Shown: piece after piece, positions 7,815 through 15,705 of the stretch
How the letters are laid out: each line of letters begins with the position of its first letter
Numbering within the stretch: position 1 is the stretch's first letter
Assembly: GCA_050486105.1 (NCBI GenBank)
Contig: JBJHCR010000137.1
Location: 1 to 15,709, forward strand
DNA length: 15,709 bases
Direction of reading: 5' to 3'
Source of the DNA: JAEXNA01 sp050486105
GTDB lineage: Bacteria; Vulcanimicrobiota; Xenobia; Xenobiales; JADMJV01
Translations under genes and position numbers: made by a program
The notes under the pieces: generated by a model
The model's database searches: none
What the model saw: only the letters and a program-made list of their open reading frames with translations
Told to the model about the DNA's origin: nothing

Positions 7815-9962
7815 ATGGGACCTATATCCTCTGCACCTTCGCAAACCGATCTGGCAAAGAGATACATCGATCTGGTACAGTCATTCATTACCAGCCTGGA
7901 GCTTCGCAATCCTTACAATGTGGACCACTGCAGGTTGGTGGCCCGTCTGTGCGAGCAGATGGCAAAGAAGGCCGGTTTAGAACGCGACAGTCGCCAGCGA
8001 GTGATCCGCGCGGCGGAAATGCACACCCTCGGCGTCTCCCTGCAGATGGAGGAGAAGAAGCCTTATTTCCATCTTCCCATCACCAGATTGGGACTGTCCA
8101 GCGGACGCGATCTTCCTAGCCACCTGCGCGAAGCCCAGATACTTCGAGAGGTGATGGGCGGAGTGCCGGGTTTAGAGGAATGCATCGACATCATCGTTGA
8201 GCGCAACGAGTGGTACGACGGCTCGGCTTCCTTGTTCGGGAAATCAGGTGAGGAGATCTTGACGGAAGCCCGTTTGCTGGCTGTGGCCGATGCCTTCATC
8301 GACTTGGCGACCCCCAAAAAGCATAGGGCCCAGGAAAGTTCTCGGGAAGCCCTGCAACGCATTTTCGACCGCTCGGGTAGCCAGTACGACCCGCGTTTCG
8401 TTGAGGCTCTGCAGGCGGTGATGAACGAAGAGGATGGTTCTTTCAAGGAGAGTGGCCGGACCGAGCATTTTGAGACCGCTCGCTGCCGCCACTATCTCAA
8501 TCTCGGTCACCTCTACATCGCCATCCACGAAACCGACTGGGCTTTGCGCTCCTACCTCAAGGCCGAGAGGATCGCAGTGGAGATGGCTGACAGCGGATTG
8601 GAACTCGGCGCGATTTCCGGGCAAGTTATGGTGTACTGTGATCTGGGGCACCTCGAACAAGCTCGAGAGGCTTTGCAGCGGGCCAGACAGAGGACCCACT
8701 CGGAACGAGAAAAGCGGGGCTATCATCTGATGTGGGGTTTGCTGGAATGGCTCAGCGGACGCCAACAGAACGGCTTCGAAATTCTAGAACGATTGATTTC
8801 CCACTACCGCAAGGCGAGAAATTTGCCGGGCCTCACCGCCAGTCTGCTGTTGCAAAGCTACCTTCTGCTGACTCACCGGGGATTGGATAACGATGAGCAT
8901 ATTGAGACTCTGAACGAGTTCATGACATTGGTGTCCAGCTATGACCTTTTCGATGTGGTTGAACGCTATAGGAGCTTCACTCTACCCCTGTTCCTGAGCG
9001 CGGTCCTCAAGGGAATAGAGGAGCCCACGGCCCGCACTAATCTGACCAAGATGGGTGAACCCTGTCAGAGCGCGCTGCTGGAAAGGTTGGCTCAGATCCC
9101 CCCGAAACTTTGGATGCAGCACTTGCGACCGGAACCGGTGGTTCCCTCGGTTTCCGAACCCCTGCCGGAAGTGCGCAAGCCTTCGACGGAAGACCGCGAT
9201 AAGGCCCAATTGGTGATTCAGACCCTCGGTGCCTTTTGTTTGAGAGCCCGGGGCGTAGACGTGGCTGAGGACGAGTGGCCGACTCAGAAGGCTCTGAGAC
9301 TTTTTGCCTACCTGGCGGTGACTCGCACTTCGGTGACCGACGATTTCCTCATGGAGACCTTCTGGCCGGATACTCCAGAGTCCAAGGCGCGGAACTCCTT
9401 GCGCAATGCCATTCATCAGGCGCGCAGTATCCTCAAGCAAGTGGACGAGCGCCCTCCCTCTCAGCTTCTGGTTCGGGGTCGAAAAAGCGGCACGGCAAAG
9501 CTGGACCTCGACTATGTGGTGGACGTGGAGCAACTCGATGTCTATCTCAAGAAGGCGACAGAAGCCCTCGAGACTGAGGACGCCGAATTGGCTATCAATC
9601 ACGCGAAATTAGCCCTGGATTTGTATCAAGGGGATTTTCTCGAGGGTTTTCACGATTCGTGGGTGGAAAGTCTTCGGGTGCAGTATCGAGAGCTTCAGCA
9701 AAAGGCTCTCTACCATTTGGCTCGCGCTTATCTCTTGGCCGACCGTTTTGAGGAGGCAGAGGTAGCGGCTCGGAAGATGCTCGTCCTCGATGACCTCAGA
9801 GAGGATGCCCACGAGGTGGTGATTCGAGCCCTCGCTGGAGATGGTCGCTCCGCTGAAGCCATTCGCCATTACGAAGAGGCCGTAGACCTTTTCGAAGAAG
9901 AGATCGGGATTTCTCCAGCAACCTTGCGCGAGGTTCTTCAAGAGTCTGGGCTATTGCTCTAA
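7815..9962 (+). CDS. Transcriptional regulator: degenerate HD-GYP domain, helical/TPR middle, C-terminal winged helix plus BTAD
   Basis: A 715-residue predicted DNA-binding regulator. Residues about 10-205 follow the HD-GYP pattern (His38 in VDHCRLVARL, ARLLAVADAFIDL at 152-164, SQYDPRFVEAL at 189-199), but catalytic positions are lost: HD is HT at 70-71, HHE is ERNE at 129-132, and GYP is GSA at 136-138. It is therefore unlikely to cleave cyclic di-GMP and may be a ligand-sensing or structural relic. Residues about 220-430 are helical and TPR-like. Residues about 466-560 look like an OmpR-type winged helix (LGAFCLRARG, KALRLFAYLAV, LMETFWPDTPESKARNSLRNAIHQAR), followed by a BTAD domain (about 565-710, with YQGDFLEGF and a TPR-like end). 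Classical SARPs carry this DNA-binding unit at the N-terminus. The start is ATG at 7815 with a weak ribosome site. The gene is divergent from aceE, so control of the pyruvate dehydrogenase operon or of itself is plausible but inferred. Confidence 0.82.
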   Translation: MGPISSAPSQTDLAKRYIDLVQSFITSLELRNPYNVDHCRLVARLCEQMAKKAGLERDSRQRVIRAAEMHTLGVSLQMEEKKPYFHLPITRLGLSSGRDLPSHLREAQILREVMGGVPGLEECIDIIVERNEWYDGSASLFGKSGEEILTEARLLAVADAFIDLATPKKHRAQESSREALQRIFDRSGSQYDPRFVEALQAVMNEEDGSFKESGRTEHFETARCRHYLNLGHLYIAIHETDWALRSYLKAERIAVEMADSGLELGAISGQVMVYCDLGHLEQAREALQRARQRTHSEREKRGYHLMWGLLEWLSGRQQNGFEILERLISHYRKARNLPGLTASLLLQSYLLLTHRGLDNDEHIETLNEFMTLVSSYDLFDVVERYRSFTLPLFLSAVLKGIEEPTARTNLTKMGEPCQSALLERLAQIPPKLWMQHLRPEPVVPSVSEPLPEVRKPSTEDRDKAQLVIQTLGAFCLRARGVDVAEDEWPTQKALRLFAYLAVTRTSVTDDFLMETFWPDTPESKARNSLRNAIHQARSILKQVDERPPSQLLVRGRKSGTAKLDLDYVVDVEQLDVYLKKATEALETEDAELAINHAKLALDLYQGDFLEGFHDSWVESLRVQYRELQQKALYHLARAYLLADRFEEAEVAARKMLVLDDLREDAHEVVIRALAGDGRSAEAIRHYEEAVDLFEEEIGISPATLREVLQESGLLL

Positions 9963-10095
9963 GAATCTTGCATGTTCACATCTTTCGCCTTGTTTTAAGT
10001 GGTGGACCTGGGGTAAGATCGCAAGAGCGCGTCCGGCCACCTTGATCTTCCCTAGGACAAGGACCCGACGGGCTGGAACCGAGGACTCTGGTAAG

Positions 10096-11508
10096 GTGAA
10101 ACGACCAAGGCGAAATCCCGAAGACACTTCTTTGCGGCAGAACAGGAATTATCCCGCGGGCTCTTTTGATGCTGCTTTGAACCCGGACCGAAGCCCTGAA
10201 TTGCGGCTTGAGTTTCCGCCTTCCTTGGAACCGTTGGCCACAGAAGAGATCAGCGACATGGTTCCCGAATTCATGCATCGCGATTTCTACCGCTCGGAAG
10301 AGGGTCTTCCCATCGCATTCCCAGCGTCGGCTACGCCTCCGCTCCCTAGAGTGCCCGAGTCACCAAGGCAACTGCCCTTCCCCAAGGCTGGAGTTCCCCG
10401 AAAGCAGGTGCGCTTCGTAGAGCGCTCTCCTCACCCGGAACCTCCGCCTGAAGTGCCGAAAACCAGTTCTGCCGGTCAGACTATGCAAGCTAAAGAGCCT
10501 GGACCGCTCTTACCCTTGCGCTCCACTGAGGCCGAACGTCGACCGGGGCCCGAAGGTCGCGAGACCGGGAGCGCGGCGCTCGGCCAGCAGTCCGCTCTGC
10601 GAGCCACACCGAATAACGAGGAACGCCCTCTCAGCGAACCTGAGAGTTCCCGGGGGTCTGGGTCTAAAAAAGGGGAGGGGGCTAGGCCCGAATCTCGCCA
10701 AAGATCGTGGTCTCCAGCTCTGGCCGCTGTGCTGCTGGTCTTGCTGAGCTTGGTCATATGGCGAGAACAGACCTATCGAGAGCTCTTGGTGGGAGAACAG
10801 CTCCCCCTTCCGGTAACCATCCCCGAGCCCGTTGCCGCCGAACCGTCCGTCAATCCTCTCGATGGAGTTTTTTCTCATTCTTTGGGGCCCTTAGGTCCAG
10901 ACCAGGGCGCGGTGGTCGAAGAGGACCAAGCCCAGTCCGAGCAAGCCGAGGGCCAAGCGGCCACGGAGCTTGAGTCGCTCATGGGAGGCACTTCGCCGGC
11001 GGCAGATCCTGGAGACCTATTCCCAGTTGCGGCCACCGTCTCATCCACTCAGGCACCCCAATCCAAGGCCCCTGGAGAGGGTAGCCTTGAAGCTCCGGCC
11101 TCGGGAAGTGCCCAAGATCGGCAGCTGAGACTGCAGAGCACGGGGCTCTTCCCTCAAACCACCGGCGCAGAGTCGTCCTCCCCTGCGGGAACGACCGGGG
11201 CTCCCAGCGGAGGCACTAAGGCTGGAAGCGAGGCCGCCAGTCTTTTCCCCGCAGTGGAAGCGAGAGCGAACAATTCTTCCACGGCGGAGTCGCTCCCTCA
11301 GCTCGATTCTGCCGAGTCGAGCGGCTTCCCAGCAGTTGCAGAACCGGCGCGAACTCCGGCTCCCCCGGCGCAGGCTCGAGAGCGGGCTGTTTCCGACGAA
11401 CCGCTCACCTTGCCGCCGCCCGTGCTTCCGGAGTCGCTGCCCGCTTCAACGCCGGTGGCCCCCATAGGAGAGCCCTCCCAATACCACATCTCTGAGCCCA
11501 CTTTCTAA
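10096..11508 (+). CDS. Unrecognised single-pass membrane protein with spaced LFP motifs
   Basis: I recognise no family. With the GTG start the product is about 470 residues. An N-terminal half of about 205 residues, rich in Pro, Arg and Ser and with basic patches, precedes one hydrophobic segment (about 206-222, LAAVLLVLLSLVIW). Arg-rich residues before it suggest the N-terminus is cytoplasmic. The outer part (about 250 residues) is acidic and rich in Ala, Pro, Ser and Gly, so probably disordered. It carries a recurring motif: DLFPVAA (308), GLFPQTT (351), SLFPAVE (383) and a shorter GFPAVAE (411), spaced 43, 32 and 28 residues apart. GAGGA lies 10 bases before the GTG; a TTG at 10042 in the same frame has no visible ribosome site. 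The 133 bp before it hold no clear terminator or promoter. The EF-hand gene follows after 44 bp. A scaffold or TonB/periplasmic-linker-like role is conceivable, but nothing proves it. Confidence 0.6.
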   Translation: MKRPRRNPEDTSLRQNRNYPAGSFDAALNPDRSPELRLEFPPSLEPLATEEISDMVPEFMHRDFYRSEEGLPIAFPASATPPLPRVPESPRQLPFPKAGVPRKQVRFVERSPHPEPPPEVPKTSSAGQTMQAKEPGPLLPLRSTEAERRPGPEGRETGSAALGQQSALRATPNNEERPLSEPESSRGSGSKKGEGARPESRQRSWSPALAAVLLVLLSLVIWREQTYRELLVGEQLPLPVTIPEPVAAEPSVNPLDGVFSHSLGPLGPDQGAVVEEDQAQSEQAEGQAATELESLMGGTSPAADPGDLFPVAATVSSTQAPQSKAPGEGSLEAPASGSAQDRQLRLQSTGLFPQTTGAESSSPAGTTGAPSGGTKAGSEAASLFPAVEARANNSSTAESLPQLDSAESSGFPAVAEPARTPAPPAQARERAVSDEPLTLPPPVLPESLPASTPVAPIGEPSQYHISEPTF

Positions 11509-11552
11509 AGTAACCAGAAGGTTGAGCTCAAGGGGCTGCGAAGGGCCAGGGA

Positions 11553-12128
11553 ATGAGCAGCAGTTTCACCGAGCTTCAGAAAGACAAGCTTATGCACATG
11601 TTTGACCTGCTGGACGTGGATGGCAATGGTCTGCTGGAGTATGAGGACTTTAGGATGGTGGTCGACACCATGGCCGAGGAGCGAGGGTGGAGCAGTTCCA
11701 ACCGTCGTTATCTGGCGCTGGTTGCCAGCAATCGGCGACTTTGGAAAATGTTCTCTCGTCACCTCGACGCCAACGGCGATGGCTCTATCAGCTTGGCAGA
11801 ATGGCTAGCCTTTCACATCAGGGCTTTTCTCACCGAACCTCAAGAGAACGGTTTTGACCCGATTTTTTCTTCCACCCTCCAGTCCATCGCAAAGTTTTTT
11901 TTGGAGATGTTGGATTCCGATGGGGACGGTTTGGTCACCGAAGATGATTACGTCATGTTCTGCACCGCATACAATGTTTCTGAAGAGGAAGCCCGCCACA
12001 GTTTTCGCCTTTTCGATCGCAATCAGAATGGGCAGCTCGAGCAGCAAGAGGTGGTGGAGATGGTGCAGGAGTTCTATTTGAGTGAAAACCCGGAAGCCTT
12101 AGGGAACGTCTTTTTCGGGAGCCTTTAG
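11553..12128 (+). CDS. Four-EF-hand calcium-binding protein (calerythrin/sarcoplasmic-CaBP-like)
   Basis: A soluble 191-residue protein without a signal peptide, so a probable cytoplasmic Ca2+ sensor or buffer. Four loops are visible: DVDGNGLLEYED (21-32, Asp instead of Glu at position 12), DANGDGSISLAE (72-83), DSDGDGLVTEDD (121-132, also Asp at 12) and DRNQNGQLEQQE (155-166, Asn at position 5). Loops 2 and 4 have the standard Glu at position 12. Length and four-hand spacing resemble bacterial calerythrin, which is related to invertebrate sarcoplasmic Ca-binding proteins. The ATG at 11553 follows purine-rich AGGGCCAGGGA. The gene is 44 bp behind the LFP membrane protein gene, probably in the same transcript. 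Its last 30 bp overlap the end of the convergent TAXI-like gene. The target protein is unknown. Confidence 0.9.
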   Translation: MSSSFTELQKDKLMHMFDLLDVDGNGLLEYEDFRMVVDTMAEERGWSSSNRRYLALVASNRRLWKMFSRHLDANGDGSISLAEWLAFHIRAFLTEPQENGFDPIFSSTLQSIAKFFLEMLDSDGDGLVTEDDYVMFCTAYNVSEEEARHSFRLFDRNQNGQLEQQEVVEMVQEFYLSENPEALGNVFFGSL

Positions 12129-13580
12129 CTCCTCGGAACTCGCCGCTTTGGGTTCCCCGGGGAACTTGGCCCGCTTTCTAGAGGATTTTCCTGACGGGCT
12201 GTCCGGCACTTTGCCCGACCTCTTGCGATGACCGCTTTTGTCTACCGTTTCAAGTTTCAGTTCGATGGGACCGGTTCGTAGCTTGAGGAGCCGGTCTCGG
12301 ACTCGCTCCAAGTTGGTGCGGAGTGCAAAAATGTCGGCTCCAAACCAAGGGGGCATGGACGATAAGAGCTTGGCTTGCTGTTCGATTTTGTCGAGTTCTT
12401 GGACCAACTCCTCAAAGGGCTTGCGTTCCAATTGAGCCTCAAGTTTCTGCAAGGCCAAGTAGCGGCGATAAATCTTGCTCTTCATGGTCAGATTGTAGAA
12501 CGGCGGCAGTAGGCGGATGATCGGCAGAGTCAAGCCCAAAAGAGGCAAGAGCAAGATAGCCATGCGATCAAAGGCGGAGGCCCAGTAGAAGGGGAGGTGT
12601 CGGTACAAGAAAGACGTGCCGTAGTCGTAATAGTGCTTGGCATCCCGAGAGAGGGGAAAAGAGCAAAAGTGGGGCGATGGGAAAGTGGAGTTTTCGCTCA
12701 GGATGGTGCCTGAACCGTGAACTTCGCGCGCGGCGTTCAGAATGACCGCAGGGAGAGCCTTATGGAAATCTTCCGTCACCACCAAGGTGGCTGAAAGAGC
12801 CAAGAGTTCAATATCTCGCTCTGGGATGTTGAGAGCCAAATCCACCACCCCCTGGTAGAGGGGGATCACCGAAAGGAATTGGTGTCTGCGCTCGTAGGCT
12901 TTGGCTCGATCGATCTGCATTAAGGTGATCCCGTCGTTCTTGAGAAGACGGTTGATCGCTGGGATGCCTGGGGAGCCGACAAAGAACACCGAATCGACCT
13001 CTCCATTGTAGAGCATTTGCTCAGCCGCTTCCCCACCAACGGGAACTTCAGTGATCCGTTCGAGCAAGTCGGCATCTCCGAGAAGTTCAAGAGCGATAAC
13101 ACGGGTTCCGCTCCCGTCCGGCCCGATCGCCATGGTTTGCCCCTCGAGATCGGAAAGCTTTTCGAAGGCCTTGTCGCCTCTGACGAACAACCAGATGGGT
13201 TCATAGTAGACGCTTCCCAAGGCCTCGAGCACCGGCGAGCCAGGGGTGGAAGTTGGAAGCATGCCTCCTTGGACAAAGGCGATATCAGCTTCGCCACTGG
13301 AAAGCAGGCGCAGATTTTCTGAAGAACCTTGAGTCGCGATCACCTCAAGAGTCAGGCCTTCTCGCATGAGAATGTCCCGATACTCCTGAGCGAATCGGTA
13401 GTAGGCGCCCCAATCAGGGCCGCTGGCAACTCGCAGAGTCTTGGGCGGAGGGGGGCCTACGAAATTGATAGCTAGAATGAAACCGAACAAGGTGAGAAGG
13501 AGACTAACAGCTGTGAACGTCCAGAATTCCCCTCGCTCGCCAAAGGCTTTCAATTCTTCGTTTGATGCACCTTGACCCAT
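12099..13580 (-). CDS. Membrane-anchored TAXI-type TRAP solute-binding-like protein with C-terminal coiled coil
   Basis: The 493-residue protein has an N-terminal membrane anchor (about 19-40). It is followed by a type-2 periplasmic-binding fold of the TAXI family (about 47-290: LRVASGPDWGAYYRFAQEY, a conserved SGEADIAFVQGG at 95-106, then LSDLEGQTMAIGPDGSGTR at 142-160, and GEVDSVFF at 193-200). A second hydrophobic segment lies at about 337-360, then a predicted coiled coil (about 375-435) and a Lys/Arg/Ser-rich tail. The binding domain should face the periplasm and the coiled coil and basic tail the cytoplasm. Ordinary TAXI receptors are free periplasmic proteins that feed a TRAP permease; no permease gene is in this window, so a sensing rather than transport role is possible. 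The start is ATG at 13580 with a weak ribosome site. It lies 51 bp after the HAD gene. Confidence 0.8.
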   Translation of the reverse strand: MGQGASNEELKAFGERGEFWTFTAVSLLLTLFGFILAINFVGPPPPKTLRVASGPDWGAYYRFAQEYRDILMREGLTLEVIATQGSSENLRLLSSGEADIAFVQGGMLPTSTPGSPVLEALGSVYYEPIWLFVRGDKAFEKLSDLEGQTMAIGPDGSGTRVIALELLGDADLLERITEVPVGGEAAEQMLYNGEVDSVFFVGSPGIPAINRLLKNDGITLMQIDRAKAYERRHQFLSVIPLYQGVVDLALNIPERDIELLALSATLVVTEDFHKALPAVILNAAREVHGSGTILSENSTFPSPHFCSFPLSRDAKHYYDYGTSFLYRHLPFYWASAFDRMAILLLPLLGLTLPIIRLLPPFYNLTMKSKIYRRYLALQKLEAQLERKPFEELVQELDKIEQQAKLLSSMPPWFGADIFALRTNLERVRDRLLKLRTGPIELKLETVDKSGHRKRSGKVPDSPSGKSSRKRAKFPGEPKAASSEELKAPEKDVP

Positions 13581-13631
13581 GATCGAAGAGTTTAACCTTG
13601 CCCTCAGTGATCTCCTCGCAGGAACGGAAGT

Positions 13632-14276
13632 CTAGGGCAGCAGGCCCCTTCGGGCCAAATCTCGCTCGAGGACTTCTTGATTCTCGAAGTGATGAACCAG
13701 GAACCCGGCCTGTTCAGCAGCTTGGATGTTTTCCAGCAGGTCATCGATGAAGAGGCTCCTCCCGGGTTCAGCCTTGGCCAATTGGCAGGCCTTTTCATAG
13801 ATTTCGAGGTCGGGTTTGCGCATCCCAACCCGACAAGATAGGACCACCGGCCGAAACACCTCGTAGACCCCCAACTTTTGCAGCACCAAGGCGTGCTCTT
13901 CGATGGTGTTGGATAAGGCTGCCACTTTGACTTTTCGCCTCAGTTTTTGACACATATGCAGCATGTCTCGGCGAATAACCAGTTTTTCCAACAGTAAGCT
14001 TTCCCAGAAACCTTTGAACTTCCAGGCTGGAATTCTGCGACCGACGCCCTCATCAGCCAGAGTGCTGCCAAGGCGATCCCAGAACTCTTCGGAGGTGATA
14101 GCTCCTTTTTCCAGGGGTGGCAAATGGAGGGCGGCTGCTCGGCCCAGGGGCTCCTCTCTGCATCCGTAAAGTTGGGCTCCCAGGGTTCGGTAGTGCTCCA
14201 TGGGGGCATCGACCACCACTCCTCCGATGTCAAAGAAGATGGTGTCTACGGTCTTGGGTTTACGGAAGAACCACAC
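13632..14276 (-). CDS. HAD-superfamily hydrolase (subfamily IA-like phosphatase)
   Basis: Probably a small-molecule phosphatase of the haloacid dehalogenase superfamily. The motifs in order are: motif I FFDIGGVVVD with nucleophile Asp16 (the usual second Asp is Gly18, as in YihX-type members with DLG); a helical cap (about 24-100); motif II ALSNT (Ser122, Asn123); motif III RKPD (Lys154); and motif IV FIDDLLENI (Asp178, Asp179). The length of 214 residues is typical. No ATG precedes motif I, so the start is the GTG at 14276, with GAGGTGA further upstream. It lies 29 bp after the TPR-PEGA gene and 51 bp before the TAXI-like gene, so the three probably form an operon. The substrate cannot be assigned; the DxG form of motif I is seen in sugar-phosphate phosphatases but is not decisive. 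Confidence 0.85.
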   Translation of the reverse strand: MWFFRKPKTVDTIFFDIGGVVVDAPMEHYRTLGAQLYGCREEPLGRAAALHLPPLEKGAITSEEFWDRLGSTLADEGVGRRIPAWKFKGFWESLLLEKLVIRRDMLHMCQKLRRKVKVAALSNTIEEHALVLQKLGVYEVFRPVVLSCRVGMRKPDLEIYEKACQLAKAEPGRSLFIDDLLENIQAAEQAGFLVHHFENQEVLERDLARRGLLP

Positions 14277-14305
14277 GGAGCCGCATTCACCTCACCGCCA
14301 AGGAT

Positions 14306-15489
14306 TCATTTACCAGCCGTCGTTAGAAAGTGAAGCGTTCTCGTCTCTCGGAGTCCCAAGAATTCCACTTTGGCCGGAAATACCCGTTGCTCAAGGCCGG
14401 TGTTCACCCCAGCTTCGATCACCATCATCCCCTCCTTCGGAGTCCGAAAGTGGGACACCAGAATGGGGCTTGGCTCGTAAACCATTCTCAACTCGTGGTC
14501 CCCTTCGCTGGGATAAAGCCCAAGGGGGGGGGAACCCAAGAGTGTGCCGTCGAGATACACTTTGGCTCCTGGTTCGTGAGACAAGATCAAAACGGCGCCG
14601 TCGCCTCCAGCGGTCAGAGCTTTCTGCAGTTCGGCCTGAGCAGATTCGGCGCTGGCGCCGATCTGCTGAGCCATGAGGGACCGCTCCAGGAGGACTTCCG
14701 GGACTTCGGCCGCTCTTCTAAGATTCTCGTAGGCCTCTAGAGAGCGTCCTCTCATTCTCTCGAAGCGAGACAGGGCGATGGCCACGCCGGGTGACAGTAC
14801 GTAGCGGCGGTTCAGAGGATCGAGCATCTCTGCAGCCTTTTCGGGGTCTCTGGCTTCAATCAAGAGCCGCGCTGCCCACAGGCGGAAGACTTCCTCTTCG
14901 GGCATCTTAGTGAGGGCCTCCTGGAAATATCGGTTTTGAGCTGCCACATCTCCCCGTTCTCTGGCTTCCACGGCTTGAAGGAAGAGGGCGGTTCCCGAAT
15001 CAGGTCGCAGCTTGGCAACCCTTTGCCAGTGAGCGAAGGCGGGTTCGCTGAAGCCATAGAGATAGTTGAGTTTCCCCGAATAGAAATCGAGTACCGCCAA
15101 TTGGGGATGCCCTGGGAAGCGCTTCTTGAGGCCGTCGATCCTGATTAGACCATCTCGGTAGCTACTCTCGAGTGCCCGCCGTCCACCGGCAAGAATGAGA
15201 TTTCTCTTGGCCGAGTCGTCGTCAGAATTCTTTTCTAAGGCCTGTTCGAAGCGCTGCAAGGAATCGTCGAATCGTCCGCTCAAATACAGTGCAAAGCCGA
15301 GAGNNNNNNNNNNCGTTCGGGGTAGTCGTTTACGAGCTTCTCGAAGGCGCTGACCGCCCCTTCGAAGTCCTGGTTCTCCAGGAGTTGGTCAGCCCGCTCC
15401 TTGTCTAGGGCGTAATTCTGGGCGAATACGGGGGAAGCCAACACTAAAGTGGCGAGAGCTATGAAGAACCACGAGGTCAATTTGTTCAC
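14306..15489 (-). CDS. Exported TPR-repeat protein with C-terminal PEGA domain (interrupted by assembly gap)
   Basis: A probable periplasmic scaffold or envelope protein. It begins with a good signal peptide (MNKLTSWFF, ALATLVLASP, VFAQ; cleavage near FA-Q) and continues with TPR repeats: first DFEGAVSAFEKLVNDYPER, then after the gap LGFALYLSGRFDDSLQRFEQ and further repeats. The end carries a PEGA-type segment (HEPGAKVYLDGTLLGSPPLG, then DHELRM). Ten Ns at 15304-15313 split the reading frame: the two sides are in different frames, but both belong to one TPR array, so this is one gene with a mis-sized gap, not a pseudogene. The start is the GTG at 15489; the longer reading frame to 15597 or 15618 runs into the MITE-like element and is not trusted. 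It is the first gene of the TPR-HAD-TAXI operon. Confidence 0.72.
15304..15313. other. Assembly gap (10 N) inside the TPR-PEGA gene
   Basis: The ten Ns are probably a nominal gap length. Keeping the TPR frame open needs a length of 2 modulo 3. Canonical 34-residue TPR spacing between NDYPER and LGFALYLSG predicts 17 bases (the last base of the Arg codon, five codons, and the first base of an xCT codon). Confidence 0.8.
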
Positions 15490-15544
15490 GGTATCGGCAA
15501 TTTTGACGCCGTCAGGTTTCAGACCTTCGTAATGAGCAGGGTCA

Positions 15545-15562
15545 GAGGCTGTGCGCCGAATC
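15545..15562 (+). repeat. Left terminal inverted repeat of the MITE-like element
   Basis: GAGGCTGTGCGCCGAATC, identical over 18 of 18 bases to the reverse complement of the right end; preceded by GTCA. Confidence 0.75.
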
Positions 15563-15687
15563 AACCCACATCGCCAAACTCGCCATTTTTCCGCCATGGG
15601 AACCGCAATTTCTTGCAAATAGGTCCACTATGAGCCTCAAATTTGCAGTTCCCCTGACAAAAAAAATGCTTCGTTGGGACTCGGGGC

Positions 15688-15705
15688 GATTCGGCGCACA
15701 GCCTC
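15688..15705 (-). repeat. Right terminal inverted repeat of the MITE-like element
   Basis: GATTCGGCGCACAGCCTC on the plus strand, the exact reverse complement of the left end; followed by GTCA, the last four bases of the window. Confidence 0.75.

Larger units (their letters stand above)
15545..15705. mobile_element. MITE-like 161-bp imperfect palindromic element
   Basis: The ends are perfect 18-bp inverted repeats, GAGGCTGTGCGCCGAATC at 15545-15562 and its reverse complement at 15688-15705. The inverted symmetry continues inward around a centre near 15625: GGGAACCGCAATTT (15598-15611) pairs imperfectly with AAATTTGCAGTTCCC (15640-15654), CATTTTT pairs with AAAAATG, and the middle is ATAG-GTCCA-CTAT. 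The same four bases, GTCA, lie directly outside both ends (15541-15544 and 15706-15709), as a target-site duplication would. There is no room for a transposase, so it would be moved in trans. It sits 55 bp before the TPR-PEGA start. The transposase family is not assigned. The window stops right after the second GTCA, so the outer flank cannot be seen. Confidence 0.65.

Noticed and set aside
8982..9602. 206-codon antisense frame inside the regulator gene
   Set aside because: It has no recognisable domain and lies fully opposite the winged-helix region; it is a shadow frame.
10042..10095. TTG start for the LFP membrane protein
   Set aside because: There is no ribosome site before the TTG, whereas the GTG at 10096 has GAGGA at a usable distance; the longer form is still possible.
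12152..12165. Perfect 14-bp palindrome GTTCCCCGGGGAAC after the EF-hand stop
   Set aside because: It has no T-run and lies in codons of the TAXI-like gene tail; it is too short to call a terminator or operator.
15281..15283. TTG start for a separate 325-residue TPR protein
   Set aside because: The frame stays open and TPR-like up to the N gap, so this start is only an effect of the gap.
15490..15618. Longer N-terminus of the TPR-PEGA protein (ATG at 15597 or TTG at 15618)
   Set aside because: Much of it is read from the MITE-like element, and it would put about 36-43 extra residues before a normal signal peptide.
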